Assembly: GCF_018854015.1 (NCBI RefSeq)
Contig: NZ_JAAXYO010000033.1
Span: forward strand, 1 to 64,000
Length of the DNA stretch: 64,000 bases
From: Igneacidithiobacillus copahuensis
Lineage (GTDB): Bacteria; Pseudomonadota; Gammaproteobacteria; Acidithiobacillales; Acidithiobacillaceae
Reading direction: 5' to 3'
This document shows positions 23,234-32,859 of this stretch, one piece after another (the first letter of the stretch is position 1; the number at the start of each line of letters is the position of its first letter). The notes beneath the pieces are model-generated. The model saw nothing but the letters and a program-made list of their open reading frames with translations. It was not told where the DNA came from and made no database searches. Both the position numbers and the translations under genes were made by a program.

Positions 23234-23896
23234 TCAGCCGGCCAGCGCTGCCCGGAAGGCAGCGATGGTGGCCTTGTAATCCGGGGTATTGTAGATGGCA
23301 CTGCCAGCGACAAACACATCGGCACCAGCGTCGGCCACCTGCCGCACGTTGCTCACCTTCACACCACCATCAACTTCCAGCTCGATGGCCTTGCCGGTAG
23401 CGTCGATCCGTTTGCGGATGGCTTCGATCTTGCGCAGACTGTAGTCGATGAAGCTCTGCCCGCCAAAACCCGGATTGACACTCATCACCAGCACCAGATC
23501 GATGCTTTCGAGGACGTAATCGAGCACTTCCAGGGGCGTTGCCGGGTTCAGCGATACACCGGCCTTGCATCCAACGCTATGGATGAGCTGGATGGTGCGA
23601 TCCAGGTGGATGGTCCCCTCCGGATGCACGGTGATGATGTCCGCACCGGCCTTGGCAAACTCCGGAATGATGGCATCCACCGGCGAAATCATCAGATGGA
23701 CATCGAGCGGCTTCTGGGTATGCGGCTTGATCGCCGCCGCCACCAGCGGTCCGATGGTAAGGTTGGGAACGAAGTGGTTGTCCATCACATCGACGTGGAT
23801 GTAATCGGCGCCGGCCTCGTCCACCGCGCGCACTTCCTCACCCAGACGGGCGAAGTCGGCCGACAGGATCGAGGGGGAAATCTTGTACTGAGGCAT
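23234..23896 (-). CDS. rpe: Ribulose-phosphate 3-epimerase
   Basis: A 220-aa TIM-barrel epimerase interconverting ribulose 5-phosphate and xylulose 5-phosphate (CbbE role in Calvin-cycle regeneration). Conserved: KISPSILSADFARLGEEV, IHVDVMDNHFVPNLTIGP, MLISPVDAIIPEFAKAGAD, VMSVNPGFGGQSFI and EVDGGVKVSNV. The ATG at 23896 matches the usual N-terminus. 86 nt separate it from fba. Confidence 0.95.
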   Translation of the reverse strand: MPQYKISPSILSADFARLGEEVRAVDEAGADYIHVDVMDNHFVPNLTIGPLVAAAIKPHTQKPLDVHLMISPVDAIIPEFAKAGADIITVHPEGTIHLDRTIQLIHSVGCKAGVSLNPATPLEVLDYVLESIDLVLVMSVNPGFGGQSFIDYSLRKIEAIRKRIDATGKAIELEVDGGVKVSNVRQVADAGADVFVAGSAIYNTPDYKATIAAFRAALAG

Positions 23897-23982
23897 AATA
23901 CGGCTCCTTGCAAAACGGCTGGAGCGCCCGGAGGCGCCCCAGCACAGCATGCCACCCGCAGGCGGCAGAGGGGCGCAAAGGC

Positions 23983-25053
23983 TTAGACGCCCTTGACCCG
24001 CGGATCGAGATCACCCGCCTTGTACTTCTTGACCATGGTATCCATGGGGATCGCCTTGATCTTGCTGGCCTGACCGGCAGAACCGAAGGCCTCGTAGCGC
24101 GCCTTGCAGATGTCACGCATGGCGTCCAGAGAGGCGGTCAGGAACTTGCGCGGATCGAAGTTCTTGGGATTCTTGTACAGGCTCTGGCGCACCGCACCGG
24201 TTGCGGCCAGACGCAGATCGGTGTCAATGTTGACCTTGCGCACGCCATACTTGATACCTTCCTGAATCTCTTCCACGGGCACGCCATAGGTCTCGCCGAT
24301 GTCGCCACCAAACTCGTGAATGATCTTCAGCCAGTCCTGCGGCACCGAGCTGGAGCCGTGCATCACCAGGTGGGTGTCGGGGATGCGCTCGTGGATCTCC
24401 TTGACACGGTCGATGCGCAGGATCTTGCCGGTCGGTGGCTGGGTGAACTTGTAGGCGCCGTGACTGGTACCGATGGCGATGGCCAGGGCATCCAGCTTGG
24501 TCGATTTGACGAACTGCGCAGCCTCTTCCGGATCGGTAAGGAGCTGGTCATGGCTCAGGCAACCCTCGGCGCCGACGCCATCCTCTTCACCGGCCATACC
24601 GGTTTCCAGGGAGCCCAGACAACCCAGCTCACCTTCGACAGTCACGCCCACGGCATGCGCCATTTCCACCACCTTGGCGGTCACCGCGACATTGTAGTCA
24701 TAGCTGGCGGGGGTCTTGGCGTCTTCCAGCAGGGAGCCGTCCATCATAACGCTGGTGAAGCCAGAACGGATGGCCTGGATGCAGACGGCGGGGCTGGCGC
24801 CGTGGTCCTGATGCAGCACCACCGGAATGTCCGGATATTCCTCGACCGCTGCGAGGATCAGATGCCGCAGGAAGGGCTCGCCCGCGTATTTACGGGCACC
24901 CGCCGAGGCCTGCAGGATGACCGGCGCGTCGACGGCAGCCGCCGCTTCCATAATCGCGCGCACCTGCTCCAAGTTGTTGACGTTAAAGGCAGGAATGCCA
25001 TATCCGTGCTCGGCGGCGTGATCGAGCAGTTGCCGCATAGATACCATTGCCAT
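23983..25053 (-). CDS. fba: Fructose-bisphosphate aldolase, class II (Calvin-cycle type)
   Basis: A 356-aa zinc-dependent aldolase. VVLHQDHGASPAVCIQAI carries the catalytic Asp and Zn-binding His; MAHAVGVTVEGELGCLGSLE and LVMHGSSSVPQDWL supply further active-site residues. The N-terminus MRQLLDHAAEHGYGIPAFNV is of the CbbA subtype. Acts on fructose 1,6-bisphosphate and sedoheptulose 1,7-bisphosphate in carbon fixation. Gap to pyk is 39 nt. Confidence 0.95.
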   Translation of the reverse strand: MAMVSMRQLLDHAAEHGYGIPAFNVNNLEQVRAIMEAAAAVDAPVILQASAGARKYAGEPFLRHLILAAVEEYPDIPVVLHQDHGASPAVCIQAIRSGFTSVMMDGSLLEDAKTPASYDYNVAVTAKVVEMAHAVGVTVEGELGCLGSLETGMAGEEDGVGAEGCLSHDQLLTDPEEAAQFVKSTKLDALAIAIGTSHGAYKFTQPPTGKILRIDRVKEIHERIPDTHLVMHGSSSVPQDWLKIIHEFGGDIGETYGVPVEEIQEGIKYGVRKVNIDTDLRLAATGAVRQSLYKNPKNFDPRKFLTASLDAMRDICKARYEAFGSAGQASKIKAIPMDTMVKKYKAGDLDPRVKGV

Positions 25054-25092
25054 CGCTGTTACCTCACTAGCAGTAGAAAAAACAGTTACGGT

Positions 25093-26529
25093 TCAAATCT
25101 GGCTGGCCGCGCCCACGCGCACCAGCTTCAGGGTATTCGTCCCCCCCGGCGCACCAATCGGCTCACCGATGGTAATCAGGATCAAATCGCCATCCCGCAC
25201 GACGCCGCGGCGGCGCAACTCATCTTCCGCCGAGCGCATGACCTGCAAGGGATCATCGTGACGACTCTGCGGAAAATTGACCGGATGTACCCCACGATAC
25301 AGGGTCACCTTGCGTCGCGTATAGACCTGCGGTGTGAGCGCGTAGATCGGCACCCGCGAGTCGGCCCGCGACAGCCACAATGCCGTCGAGCCGCTCTCGG
25401 TGAAGGCGGCAATGGCCGCAATTGGCGCGCGTTGGGTGGCAAGGATGGCGGCAGCAGCAATGGTCTCGTCCACCCGCTCCAGAGTTCGGTCGAAGAACGG
25501 TTCATCGACATCACAGGGCATCTGCCGCTCGACTTCGAGACAGGTACGCGCCATGGCCGCCACCGCCTCCACAGGATACTGACCGGAGGCCGTCTCGGCG
25601 GAGAGCATGACCGCGTCAGTACCATCGAGGACGGCATTGGCAACATCCGATACTTCTGCCCGCGTCGGAATCGGCTGATGGATCATCGATTCCATCATCT
25701 GCGTTGCGGTGATGGTGATGCGATGATAGCGATGTGCCATGGCGATGATGCGCTTCTGCACTGGCGGCACCGCAGCATCGCCGATTTCGACGCCCAGGTC
25801 TCCGCGGGCGACCATCACCGCCTCGGAAGCCTTCAGGATGTCCTCGATGGCCTCCACCGCCTCGGCGCGTTCGATCTTGGCCACCAGTGCACCATGACCA
25901 CCGGCTTCCCGAAACAGCCGCCGCGCCTCGTCCATGTCGGCGCCACTGCGCGGAAAGGAAACCGCAAGATAATCCGCCTCCAGCTGCGCAGCGGTAATGA
26001 TGTCCTGCCGGTCCTTGTCGGTGAGGGCGGGAGCCGTCAGCCCGCCGCCCGCCCGGTTGATGCCCTTGTTGTTGGAGAGTTCGCCACCCTGCACCACGCG
26101 AGTGTGGATTTCGTTGCCCTGCACCTTGTCCACCCAGAGCACGATCATGCCGTCGTTGAGCAGCAAGGTCGCGCCGCGCTCGACGTCCTTGACGAGTTGC
26201 GGATAGGTCACCCCCACCCGGGTCTGGTCACCAAGTTCGCAGTGGATATCGAGGATAAAGGGGTCCCCCTCGCGTAATTGGATCTTGCCCTCGGCAAACT
26301 TGCCGATGCGGATCTTCGGTCCCTGCAGATCGGCGAGAACACCGATGGCACGGCCATGGGCCCGTGCCCGTTCCCGCACCAGTTCCGCCGTACGCAGGTG
26401 TCCCTCGGCAGTGCCATGGGAGAAATTGAGGCGCACGACATCCAGGCCCGCCTCGATCAATCGGTCGATGACCTCGGCGGAGCTGCTCGCCGGTCCTAAC
26501 GTCGCAACAATCTTGGTGCGGCGAATCAT
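25093..26529 (-). CDS. pyk: Pyruvate kinase
   Basis: A 478-aa enzyme converting PEP and ADP to pyruvate and ATP. RRTKIVATLGPASSSAEVID, VVRLNFSHGTAEGH, ADLQGPKIRIGKF and MVARGDLGVEIGDAAVPPVQ are diagnostic, and TATQMMESMIHQPIPTRAEV carries the catalytic region. Located 6 nt after pgk, it drains fixed carbon toward lower metabolism, an arrangement known from Acidithiobacillus cbb operons. Confidence 0.96.
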   Translation of the reverse strand: MIRRTKIVATLGPASSSAEVIDRLIEAGLDVVRLNFSHGTAEGHLRTAELVRERARAHGRAIGVLADLQGPKIRIGKFAEGKIQLREGDPFILDIHCELGDQTRVGVTYPQLVKDVERGATLLLNDGMIVLWVDKVQGNEIHTRVVQGGELSNNKGINRAGGGLTAPALTDKDRQDIITAAQLEADYLAVSFPRSGADMDEARRLFREAGGHGALVAKIERAEAVEAIEDILKASEAVMVARGDLGVEIGDAAVPPVQKRIIAMAHRYHRITITATQMMESMIHQPIPTRAEVSDVANAVLDGTDAVMLSAETASGQYPVEAVAAMARTCLEVERQMPCDVDEPFFDRTLERVDETIAAAAILATQRAPIAAIAAFTESGSTALWLSRADSRVPIYALTPQVYTRRKVTLYRGVHPVNFPQSRHDDPLQVMRSAEDELRRRGVVRDGDLILITIGEPIGAPGGTNTLKLVRVGAASQI

Positions 26530-26535
26530 ATAGGC

Positions 26536-27732
26536 CTACCCCCGGGCACGAGCCTCTAAAATCTCGAAGGCCGGCAGGGTCTTCCCCTCAAGCACTTCGA
26601 GGAAAGCGCCACCGCCGGTAGAGATGTAACCGACGCGATCGGCAATACCATACTTGGCAATCGCGGCCAAGGTATCGCCACCACCGGCGATGGAGAAACC
26701 ATCACTAGCCGCAATGGCCTCGGCAATGGCCTTGGTACCGCTGGCGAAAGCATCGAACTCAAACACACCCACCGGGCCATTCCACACGATCGTACCGGCC
26801 TTCAGGAGCTGATCGGCAAGCTGAGCAGCCGTCTTCGGCCCAATGTCCAAAATCATGTCGTCGGCGCCAACGTCCGTAGCGGCCTTGACCGTAGCCTTGG
26901 CATCAGCGGCAAAGCGATCTGCAACCACCACGTCAACAGGAATCGGCACTTCCGCACCGCGCGCCTTCATCTTGGCGATGACCTTTTTGGCCTCGTCGAT
27001 GAGATCGGGCTCCGCCAGGCTCTTGCCAATGGGCAGACCGGCGGCAAGCAGGAAGGTATTGGCAATACCCCCGCCCACAATCAGGCCATCTACCTTATCC
27101 GCGAGGCTCTGCAGGATGGTGAGCTTGGTCGAGACCTTGGAGCCGGCGACAATGGCCACCAAAGGCCGCTTGGGATTGGCAAGGGCCCGGTTGATGGCCT
27201 CGATTTCCGCCGCCAGGAGGGGGCCAGCGCAGGCGATCGGCGCATATTTGGCGATGCCGTAGGTGCTGGCCTCCGCGCGGTGGGCGGTACCGAAGGCGTC
27301 GTGCACAAAGATGTCGCAGAGCTTGGCGTATTTCTGTGCCAAGGCATCGTCGTTCTTCTTCTCGCCCTTGTTCAGACGGCAGTTCTCCAGCATGACGACT
27401 TCACCCGGATGCAGCGCAAAGCCACCGTCCACCCAGTTCTGTTCCAGGCGTACCGGCTTGCCGAGCAACTCCGACAGGCGCTTTGCCACCGGCGCCAGGG
27501 AGTCCCGCGCATGGAACTCGCCTTCCGTCGGCCGCCCGAGGTGCGAAGTAATCATCACTGCCGCACCCGCGTCCAGCGCCATCTGCACCGCCGGTACCGA
27601 GGCCCGTACCCGGGTATCCTCGGTGATTTCCCCAGTATCGTTGAGCGGGACGTTGAGGTCGGCACGTATGAAGACGCGCTTCCCCTGCGCGTCCCCGCGC
27701 TTGCACACTTCCGCAAAGGTCAGGATCTGCAT
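26536..27732 (-). CDS. pgk: Phosphoglycerate kinase
   Basis: A 398-aa enzyme using ATP to phosphorylate 3-phosphoglycerate in the Calvin direction. RVFIRADLNVPLNDTGEI, TSHLGRPTEG, VVMLENCRLNKGEKKND and the GPVGVFEFDAFASGT plus STGGGAFLEVLEGK segments are conserved. GGAGGAG precedes the ATG at 27732. It is 13 nt downstream of gap. Confidence 0.96.
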   Translation of the reverse strand: MQILTFAEVCKRGDAQGKRVFIRADLNVPLNDTGEITEDTRVRASVPAVQMALDAGAAVMITSHLGRPTEGEFHARDSLAPVAKRLSELLGKPVRLEQNWVDGGFALHPGEVVMLENCRLNKGEKKNDDALAQKYAKLCDIFVHDAFGTAHRAEASTYGIAKYAPIACAGPLLAAEIEAINRALANPKRPLVAIVAGSKVSTKLTILQSLADKVDGLIVGGGIANTFLLAAGLPIGKSLAEPDLIDEAKKVIAKMKARGAEVPIPVDVVVADRFAADAKATVKAATDVGADDMILDIGPKTAAQLADQLLKAGTIVWNGPVGVFEFDAFASGTKAIAEAIAASDGFSIAGGGDTLAAIAKYGIADRVGYISTGGGAFLEVLEGKTLPAFEILEARARG

Positions 27733-27745
27733 GGGCTCCTCCGCC

Positions 27746-28753
27746 TCAGTGGCTCGCCACGTGATTGACGAAGCGCAGCATATTGCAGGTGTAGCCGTAC
27801 TCGTTGTCATACCAGGACACCACCTTGACGAAGGTCGGATCCAACTGAATACCGGCCTTGGCGTCGAAGATGGAAGGAGCGGAGAAGCCGCGGAAGTCCG
27901 TCGAGACCACAGCATCTTCGGTGTAAGCCAGAACGCCCCTCAGGGCGCCCTCACTGGCGGCCTTCATGGCCTTGCAGATGTCCTCGTAGCTCGCCTCTTT
28001 GTTCAGCTCGGCGGTGAGATCGACCACCGAAACATCAGAGGTGGGCACACGGAAAGCCATGCCGGTGAGCTTTTTATTGAGCTCGGGGATCACCTTACCC
28101 ACCGCTTTGGCGGCACCCGTGGAAGAAGGAATGATGTTTTCGAGGATGCCGCGGCCGCCCCGCCAGTCCTTGTGGGATGGCCCGTCAACGGTCTTTTGGG
28201 TAGCCGTGGCCGCATGCACAGTACTCATCAGTCCGCGCTTGATACCAAAATTGTCGTGCAGCACCTTGGCCACCGGCGCCAGACAGTTGGTGGTGCAGGA
28301 GGCCGCAGAGACAATCTTTTCGCCGGCATATTTGGCGTGGTTGACGCCGTAGACGAACATGGGGGTATCGTCCTTGGAAGGCGCCGACTGCACCACCTTT
28401 TTGGCACCGGCATCGACATGCTTCTGGCAGGTCTCCGTAGTCAGGAAGAAGCCCGTGGATTCGATGACGACATCCACGTCGACTTCTCCCCACTTGAGCT
28501 CCGCCGGGTCCTTCTCTGCGGTCAGGCGGATGGTCTTGCCGTTGACGATCAGGCTATTCCCCTCAACGCGTACGTCACCAGCGAAGCGGCCGTGCACGGA
28601 ATCATACTGCAACATGTACGCAAGGTAGTCAGGAGGTAGGAGGTCGTTGATGGCAACGACGTCCAGATGCTGGAATTCGGCCTCCTTGGCGATCGCTCGG
28701 AAGGCCATGCGGCCGATACGCCCAAACCCATTGATACCAACACGAATGCTCAT
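27746..28753 (-). CDS. gap: Glyceraldehyde-3-phosphate dehydrogenase, type I
   Basis: A 335-aa enzyme reducing 1,3-bisphosphoglycerate. Rossmann start SIRVGINGFGRIGRMAFRAI; active-site Cys in SAASCTTNCLAPVAKVLH; SSTGAAKAVGKVIPELNKKL and SWYDNEYGYTCNML at the C-terminus. A well-placed GAGGAG lies before the ATG. Position between tkt and pgk fits the CbbG role. Confidence 0.97.
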   Translation of the reverse strand: MSIRVGINGFGRIGRMAFRAIAKEAEFQHLDVVAINDLLPPDYLAYMLQYDSVHGRFAGDVRVEGNSLIVNGKTIRLTAEKDPAELKWGEVDVDVVIESTGFFLTTETCQKHVDAGAKKVVQSAPSKDDTPMFVYGVNHAKYAGEKIVSAASCTTNCLAPVAKVLHDNFGIKRGLMSTVHAATATQKTVDGPSHKDWRGGRGILENIIPSSTGAAKAVGKVIPELNKKLTGMAFRVPTSDVSVVDLTAELNKEASYEDICKAMKAASEGALRGVLAYTEDAVVSTDFRGFSAPSIFDAKAGIQLDPTFVKVVSWYDNEYGYTCNMLRFVNHVASH

Positions 28754-28785
28754 GGCAAACTCCTCAGATTATTAAAATGAAAGTC

Positions 28786-30786
28786 TTATAGCGCCTTGAA
28801 CCGTGCGACGACGTTGTCCACGGTAAAGCCGAATTTCTCGAAGAGGATCGGGGCCGGGGCCGAGGCGCCGAAGTGATCGATCCCGACCACCGCGCCCTGC
28901 AGGCCCACGTATTTGTACCACAGGCCCGTGGTGCCGGCCTCCACCGCCAAGCGCTTGCTCAGAGCAGCGGGGAGCACGCTTTCGCGGTAGGCCGCATCCT
29001 GCGCATCGAAGAGCTCCAGGCAGGGCATGGACACCACGCGTACCTCAACGCCCTGCTCGGCCAGTTTGCCCTGCGCCGCCAGCGCCAGCTCCACTTCGGA
29101 GCCGCTGGCAATCAGGATACCGGTAGGCTTGCCATTGGCAGCATCCTTGACGACATACCCACCGCGACGGGCGCCATCGACCGTGGCATCCGTATGCGCC
29201 ATGGCAGGCAAGTTCTGTCGACTCAGGGCCAGCAGGCTGGGAGTCTTCTCCTGTCGCACCGAGGATTCCCAGGCAATCGCAGTCTCTACCGCATCGGCGG
29301 GACGCCAGACATGCAGGTTGGGGATCAAGCGCAGGCTGTTGACCTGCTCGATGGGCTGGTGGGTCGGACCGTCTTCACCCAAACCAATGGAGTCGTGGGT
29401 CATGACGTAGACGACGCGCAATCCCATAAGAGCCGACATGCGGATGGCATTGCGGCTGTAATCCGAGAAGATCAGGAAGGTGCCACCAAAAGGCAGGAAA
29501 CCACCATAGAGGGTGACGCCGTTCATGATGGCCGACATACCGAACTCGCGCACGCCGTAGTGAATGTAATTGCCATCTACCTTGTTCTTGCCGAGGTCTT
29601 CTGCTTCCTTCCAGCGGGTATTGTTGGATGGGCTCAGATCGGCAGAACCACCGATGAATTCGGGCAAAGAGGCCGCGATGCCCTGAATGGTTTTGCCAGA
29701 CGCAACGCGGGTGGCGATTTTTGGCGACTCGGCACGGAAATCGGCAATGACCTTGGCGATGGCTGCATCAAACTCTGTGCTCGGTTTGCCCTGCAGCCGG
29801 CGCTCGAATTCCGCCGCCTCCTTGGGGAAAGCCGTTTTGTAGGCAGCAAATTTCTCCTGCCAGTTCGATTCCGCAGCCTTACCCTTGGCCCGCGCATCCC
29901 AACCCTGGTAGATCTCCTGGGGCACAAAGAAGGCCTCGTCGGACTTCCAGCCGAGATGCTTGCGGGTGGCGGCAACTTCGTCAGCGCCGAGAGCCGCACC
30001 ATGCACGTCATGGGTCCCAGCCTTGTTCGGCGAGCCCTCGCCAATCACCGTCTTGCAGCAGATCAGCACGGGCTTGCTGGCCTGGGAGCGGGCCTCGACA
30101 ATGGCCTTCTTCACCGCCTCGGGGTCATGACCATTGATGTTGCGGATGACGTGCCAGCCATAGGCCTCGAAACGCGCCGGGGTGTCGTCGGCGAACCAGT
30201 TGTCTACGTGGCCATCGATGGAAATGTTGTTGTCGTCGTAGAAGCAGATGAGCTTGTTCAGGCCCCAAACCCCGGCCAGGGAACAGGCCTCGTGGGACAC
30301 ACCTTCCATAAGACAGCCATCGCCCAGGAAGACGTAGGTGTAATTGTCGACAATCTCGTGACCCGGACGGTTGAATTGCTTGGCCAGTAGGCGCTCGGCC
30401 AGGGCCATACCGACGCCGTTCGCCAATCCCTGACCCAAGGGACCCGTAGTGGTCTCGACTCCCGGCGTGTCGCGATACTCGGGATGACCGGGCGTTTTGC
30501 TATGCCACTGGCGGAAGGCCTTGATGTCGTCAAGGGAGAGATCGTAGCCGCTCAGGTGCAGCAAAGCGTACTGCAACATGGAGCCATGGCCGTTGGAGAG
30601 CAGGAAGCGATCGCGCCCCGCCCAATGCGGATTGGCGGGGTTGTGAACCAGGAAGTCGTTCCAGAGCACTTCGGCGATGTCCGCCATTCCCATGGGCATG
30701 CCCGGATGGCCGCTGTTGGCCTTCTGCACGGCATCGATGGAAAGGATACGGATGGCGTTGGCGAGTTCGGTACGAGATACGGTCAT
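28786..30786 (-). CDS. tkt: Transketolase
   Basis: A 666-aa thiamine-diphosphate enzyme for the regeneration phase of the Calvin cycle. Thiamine-binding stretch GDGCLMEGVSHEACSLAGVW then DDNNISIDGH; pyrimidine domain with LGEDGPTHQPIEQVNSLRLI; C-terminal domain GILIASGSEVELALAAQ. GAGGAG precedes the ATG. 59 nt separate it from the class II phosphatase upstream. Confidence 0.97.
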   Translation of the reverse strand: MTVSRTELANAIRILSIDAVQKANSGHPGMPMGMADIAEVLWNDFLVHNPANPHWAGRDRFLLSNGHGSMLQYALLHLSGYDLSLDDIKAFRQWHSKTPGHPEYRDTPGVETTTGPLGQGLANGVGMALAERLLAKQFNRPGHEIVDNYTYVFLGDGCLMEGVSHEACSLAGVWGLNKLICFYDDNNISIDGHVDNWFADDTPARFEAYGWHVIRNINGHDPEAVKKAIVEARSQASKPVLICCKTVIGEGSPNKAGTHDVHGAALGADEVAATRKHLGWKSDEAFFVPQEIYQGWDARAKGKAAESNWQEKFAAYKTAFPKEAAEFERRLQGKPSTEFDAAIAKVIADFRAESPKIATRVASGKTIQGIAASLPEFIGGSADLSPSNNTRWKEAEDLGKNKVDGNYIHYGVREFGMSAIMNGVTLYGGFLPFGGTFLIFSDYSRNAIRMSALMGLRVVYVMTHDSIGLGEDGPTHQPIEQVNSLRLIPNLHVWRPADAVETAIAWESSVRQEKTPSLLALSRQNLPAMAHTDATVDGARRGGYVVKDAANGKPTGILIASGSEVELALAAQGKLAEQGVEVRVVSMPCLELFDAQDAAYRESVLPAALSKRLAVEAGTTGLWYKYVGLQGAVVGIDHFGASAPAPILFEKFGFTVDNVVARFKAL

Positions 30787-30845
30787 ATAGGCTCCTCAGA
30801 GAGGCGACCGGCGAAAAACCGGGCGCCGCAGCTAGTTTCAAGAAA

Positions 30846-31793
30846 TCAGTCGTCGGCCCGCTGATGGGTACGCACCCGGCGCAGGATGCCGTCGTGACCA
30901 GAAATCACGAGGCTTTCGCTCTCGACGAAGAAATGCGAGCGGGATACACCATCCAGGATATCGCCGCTGGTCAGGCCGGTGGCGACAAAGAGAACGTCAT
31001 CGCTGGCCACCAGCTCATCGCGGCCAATCCACTGACCCACCTTGAGCCCGGCCTCGGCGATGGCTTCTGCCTCACCCGGCTTCTGCGGCGCCAGGGCACC
31101 AAACATGTCGGCGCCCATGGCGCGCGCGGCACAGGCGGTGATCACGCCCTCGGGGGTGCCACCAATACCCATCATTGCATCCACTTTGGTGCCGAGGGCA
31201 GCCATGATGCCACCACTCACGTCGCCATCCGTCTGCAGGCGCACCGTGGCGCCGGCGGCCTGAATTTCCTTGATCATGCCATCATGACGCGGCTTTTTCA
31301 GCAAAAAGATGCGCAGCTCCTTGACATCCTTGCCCAGCGCCTTGGCCAGCGCATGCAACTTGTCCTTCATGGGAGCCGCCGGGTCGATCTTGCCACGCGC
31401 CGGCGCCGGCACTACCAGCTTGTCCATATAGAAGGCCGGGCCAGGGCGGAACATGCTGCCCTTGGGAGCAGCGGCCAGCACGCAAATGGAACCCGGCATG
31501 CCATAGGACATAAAGGTGGTCCCTTCTACCGGATCAACGGCGATATCGACTTCGGGACCCGAGCCGGAACCCACGGTCTCGCCGTTGTAAAGCATCGGGG
31601 CTTCATCTTTCTCGCCTTCACCGATGACCACCGTACCGCGCATGTGCACTTGCGCCAGGGCCGCGCGCATGGCGTCCACCGCGGCACCATCCCCCTGCTC
31701 CTTTTCGCCTCGACCAATCCAGCTGCTGGCAGCGCGCGCTGCAGTTTCGGTGACAGGGAGGAGGCTCAGAGCCAGATTGCGGATGGTAGCCAT
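30846..31793 (-). CDS. glpX: Fructose-1,6-bisphosphatase class II (GlpX-type)
   Basis: A 315-aa phosphatase of the GlpX/SBPase class, dephosphorylating fructose (and possibly sedoheptulose) bisphosphate. GRGEKEQGDGAAVDAMRAAL, VIGEGEKDEAPMLYNGE, DIAVDPVEGTTF and MGIGGTPEGVITACAARAMG are diagnostic metal and substrate segments. First gene of the large minus-strand cbb-trp cluster; the candidate operator at 31864-31886 lies 71 bp upstream of its start. Confidence 0.95.
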   Translation of the reverse strand: MATIRNLALSLLPVTETAARAASSWIGRGEKEQGDGAAVDAMRAALAQVHMRGTVVIGEGEKDEAPMLYNGETVGSGSGPEVDIAVDPVEGTTFMSYGMPGSICVLAAAPKGSMFRPGPAFYMDKLVVPAPARGKIDPAAPMKDKLHALAKALGKDVKELRIFLLKKPRHDGMIKEIQAAGATVRLQTDGDVSGGIMAALGTKVDAMMGIGGTPEGVITACAARAMGADMFGALAPQKPGEAEAIAEAGLKVGQWIGRDELVASDDVLFVATGLTSGDILDGVSRSHFFVESESLVISGHDGILRRVRTHQRADD

Positions 31794-31863
31794 AGGGGAC
31801 GTCCTTCAGGTGGCGATAGAAATAGGCCCAAGGATAAAGCAAGCGAGGCTTTTTGGGAACTCG

Positions 31864-31886
31864 ACTGTTTGACTGTTTGATAAACA
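31864..31886 (-). promoter_or_regulatory. Candidate operator upstream of the cbb-trp cluster
   Basis: Two head-to-tail copies of ACTGTTTG (31864-31871, 31872-31879) flow into the short palindrome TGTTTGATAAACA (31874-31886). The palindrome and its T-N11-A geometry would suit a LysR-type regulator such as CbbR, but no cbbR gene is in the window. The surrounding gap 31794-31951 shows no unambiguous -35/-10 pair. Confidence 0.35.
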
Positions 31887-31951
31887 ATGATGCAGTTTGA
31901 CGGGGTAACGGCGGAGTTCCCGCATCTCCAAAGCAGTCCTCTCGGCGCTAC

Positions 31952-32782
31952 CTACTCCGCGGGATGACGCAAGATCGACTCCGTAGCGACGTTGGCAAGA
32001 TATTCCCGCCAGGCGGCGTGCAACTGCGGGTCCAGGGTAGCCAGCACCGAGGTCTTCTGCAGATTCCGCAGGGGCAGGGCTACGCCGTCCAGGGTGCTCA
32101 TCTGGCCGCCCGCTTCCTGGAGAATCAGCGACCCTGCCGCGCGGTCCCAAAGCTGCTGTGCTCCGTGCAGGTAGAAGTGATAGTACCCGGCCGCCAACCA
32201 GCTCCACTCCAGCACGCAGCTGCCAAAATTGCGCTGGCTGTGAAACGGTTGCTGGGTCAGCAGACGCAGCGCCAGCTCTCGAGTCAGACGTTTGTAGTCC
32301 ACCACGCCCACCGTGGCCCGCAGGTTCGGGGCCTGGCGCGTGTGCAGAGGCGTACCATTCACGAAGGCTCCACCACCGCGTCGGGCAGTAAACAGGGTTT
32401 CGCGCGTGGGATCGTAAATCCAGGCCTGTAAGGGTCCAGCGTCGTCCAACAGCGCCAGGCTGATGCCAAAGACTGGCACTCCGGCAGCAAAATTACTGGT
32501 CCCATCCAGGGGATCGAGACACCAGAGAAGTTCTGCACGACGCAGCCGTTCGGCCTGTTCCGCCGCGCTCATCTCTTCCCCCAGCAGGGGGATTTCGGGA
32601 TAGCGACGGAGCAGGGCATCCTGCAGGAAGTTCTGACTGTCGATGTCGGCACTGGTGACGATGCTGCCATCTGGCTTGCGCGAACTGGCCACCCGTTGGT
32701 AACCGGGCAGGATGATGGTCTCGGCACAGCGGCGGAGCTGTTGTCCGATCCAGTCACCATCGATTTGCCGCAAGTCTTTCAT
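31952..32782 (-). CDS. Inositol monophosphatase family protein (SuhB/CysQ-like)
   Basis: A 276-aa Mg2+-dependent phosphatase. Metal-binding motifs LLGEEMSAAE, WCLDPLDGTSNFAAGVPVFG and LWDRAAGSLILQEAGGQM are all present. Substrate could be inositol phosphate, PAP, or a sugar bisphosphate; the family cannot be resolved by eye. It sits upstream of glpX on the same strand with a 158-bp gap, and close to Calvin-cycle phosphatase genes, so a sugar-phosphate role is possible. Confidence 0.88.
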   Translation of the reverse strand: MKDLRQIDGDWIGQQLRRCAETIILPGYQRVASSRKPDGSIVTSADIDSQNFLQDALLRRYPEIPLLGEEMSAAEQAERLRRAELLWCLDPLDGTSNFAAGVPVFGISLALLDDAGPLQAWIYDPTRETLFTARRGGGAFVNGTPLHTRQAPNLRATVGVVDYKRLTRELALRLLTQQPFHSQRNFGSCVLEWSWLAAGYYHFYLHGAQQLWDRAAGSLILQEAGGQMSTLDGVALPLRNLQKTSVLATLDPQLHAAWREYLANVATESILRHPAE

Positions 32783-32859
32783 GCCGCAAGGATAGATCAG
32801 TGTGCTGCTGCGGTCATCCCGATCTTTGCGAGAAAGGACAGATCGCCCACAATAGGGCC

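Noticed and set aside
23908..26277. Long open plus-strand frame of 789 codons
   Set aside because: It is antisense to rpe, fba and pyk, which are clear conserved enzymes; high-GC third-position bias creates long antisense frames.
28873..30390. 505-codon plus-strand frame
   Set aside because: Antisense shadow of transketolase, no domain recognisable.
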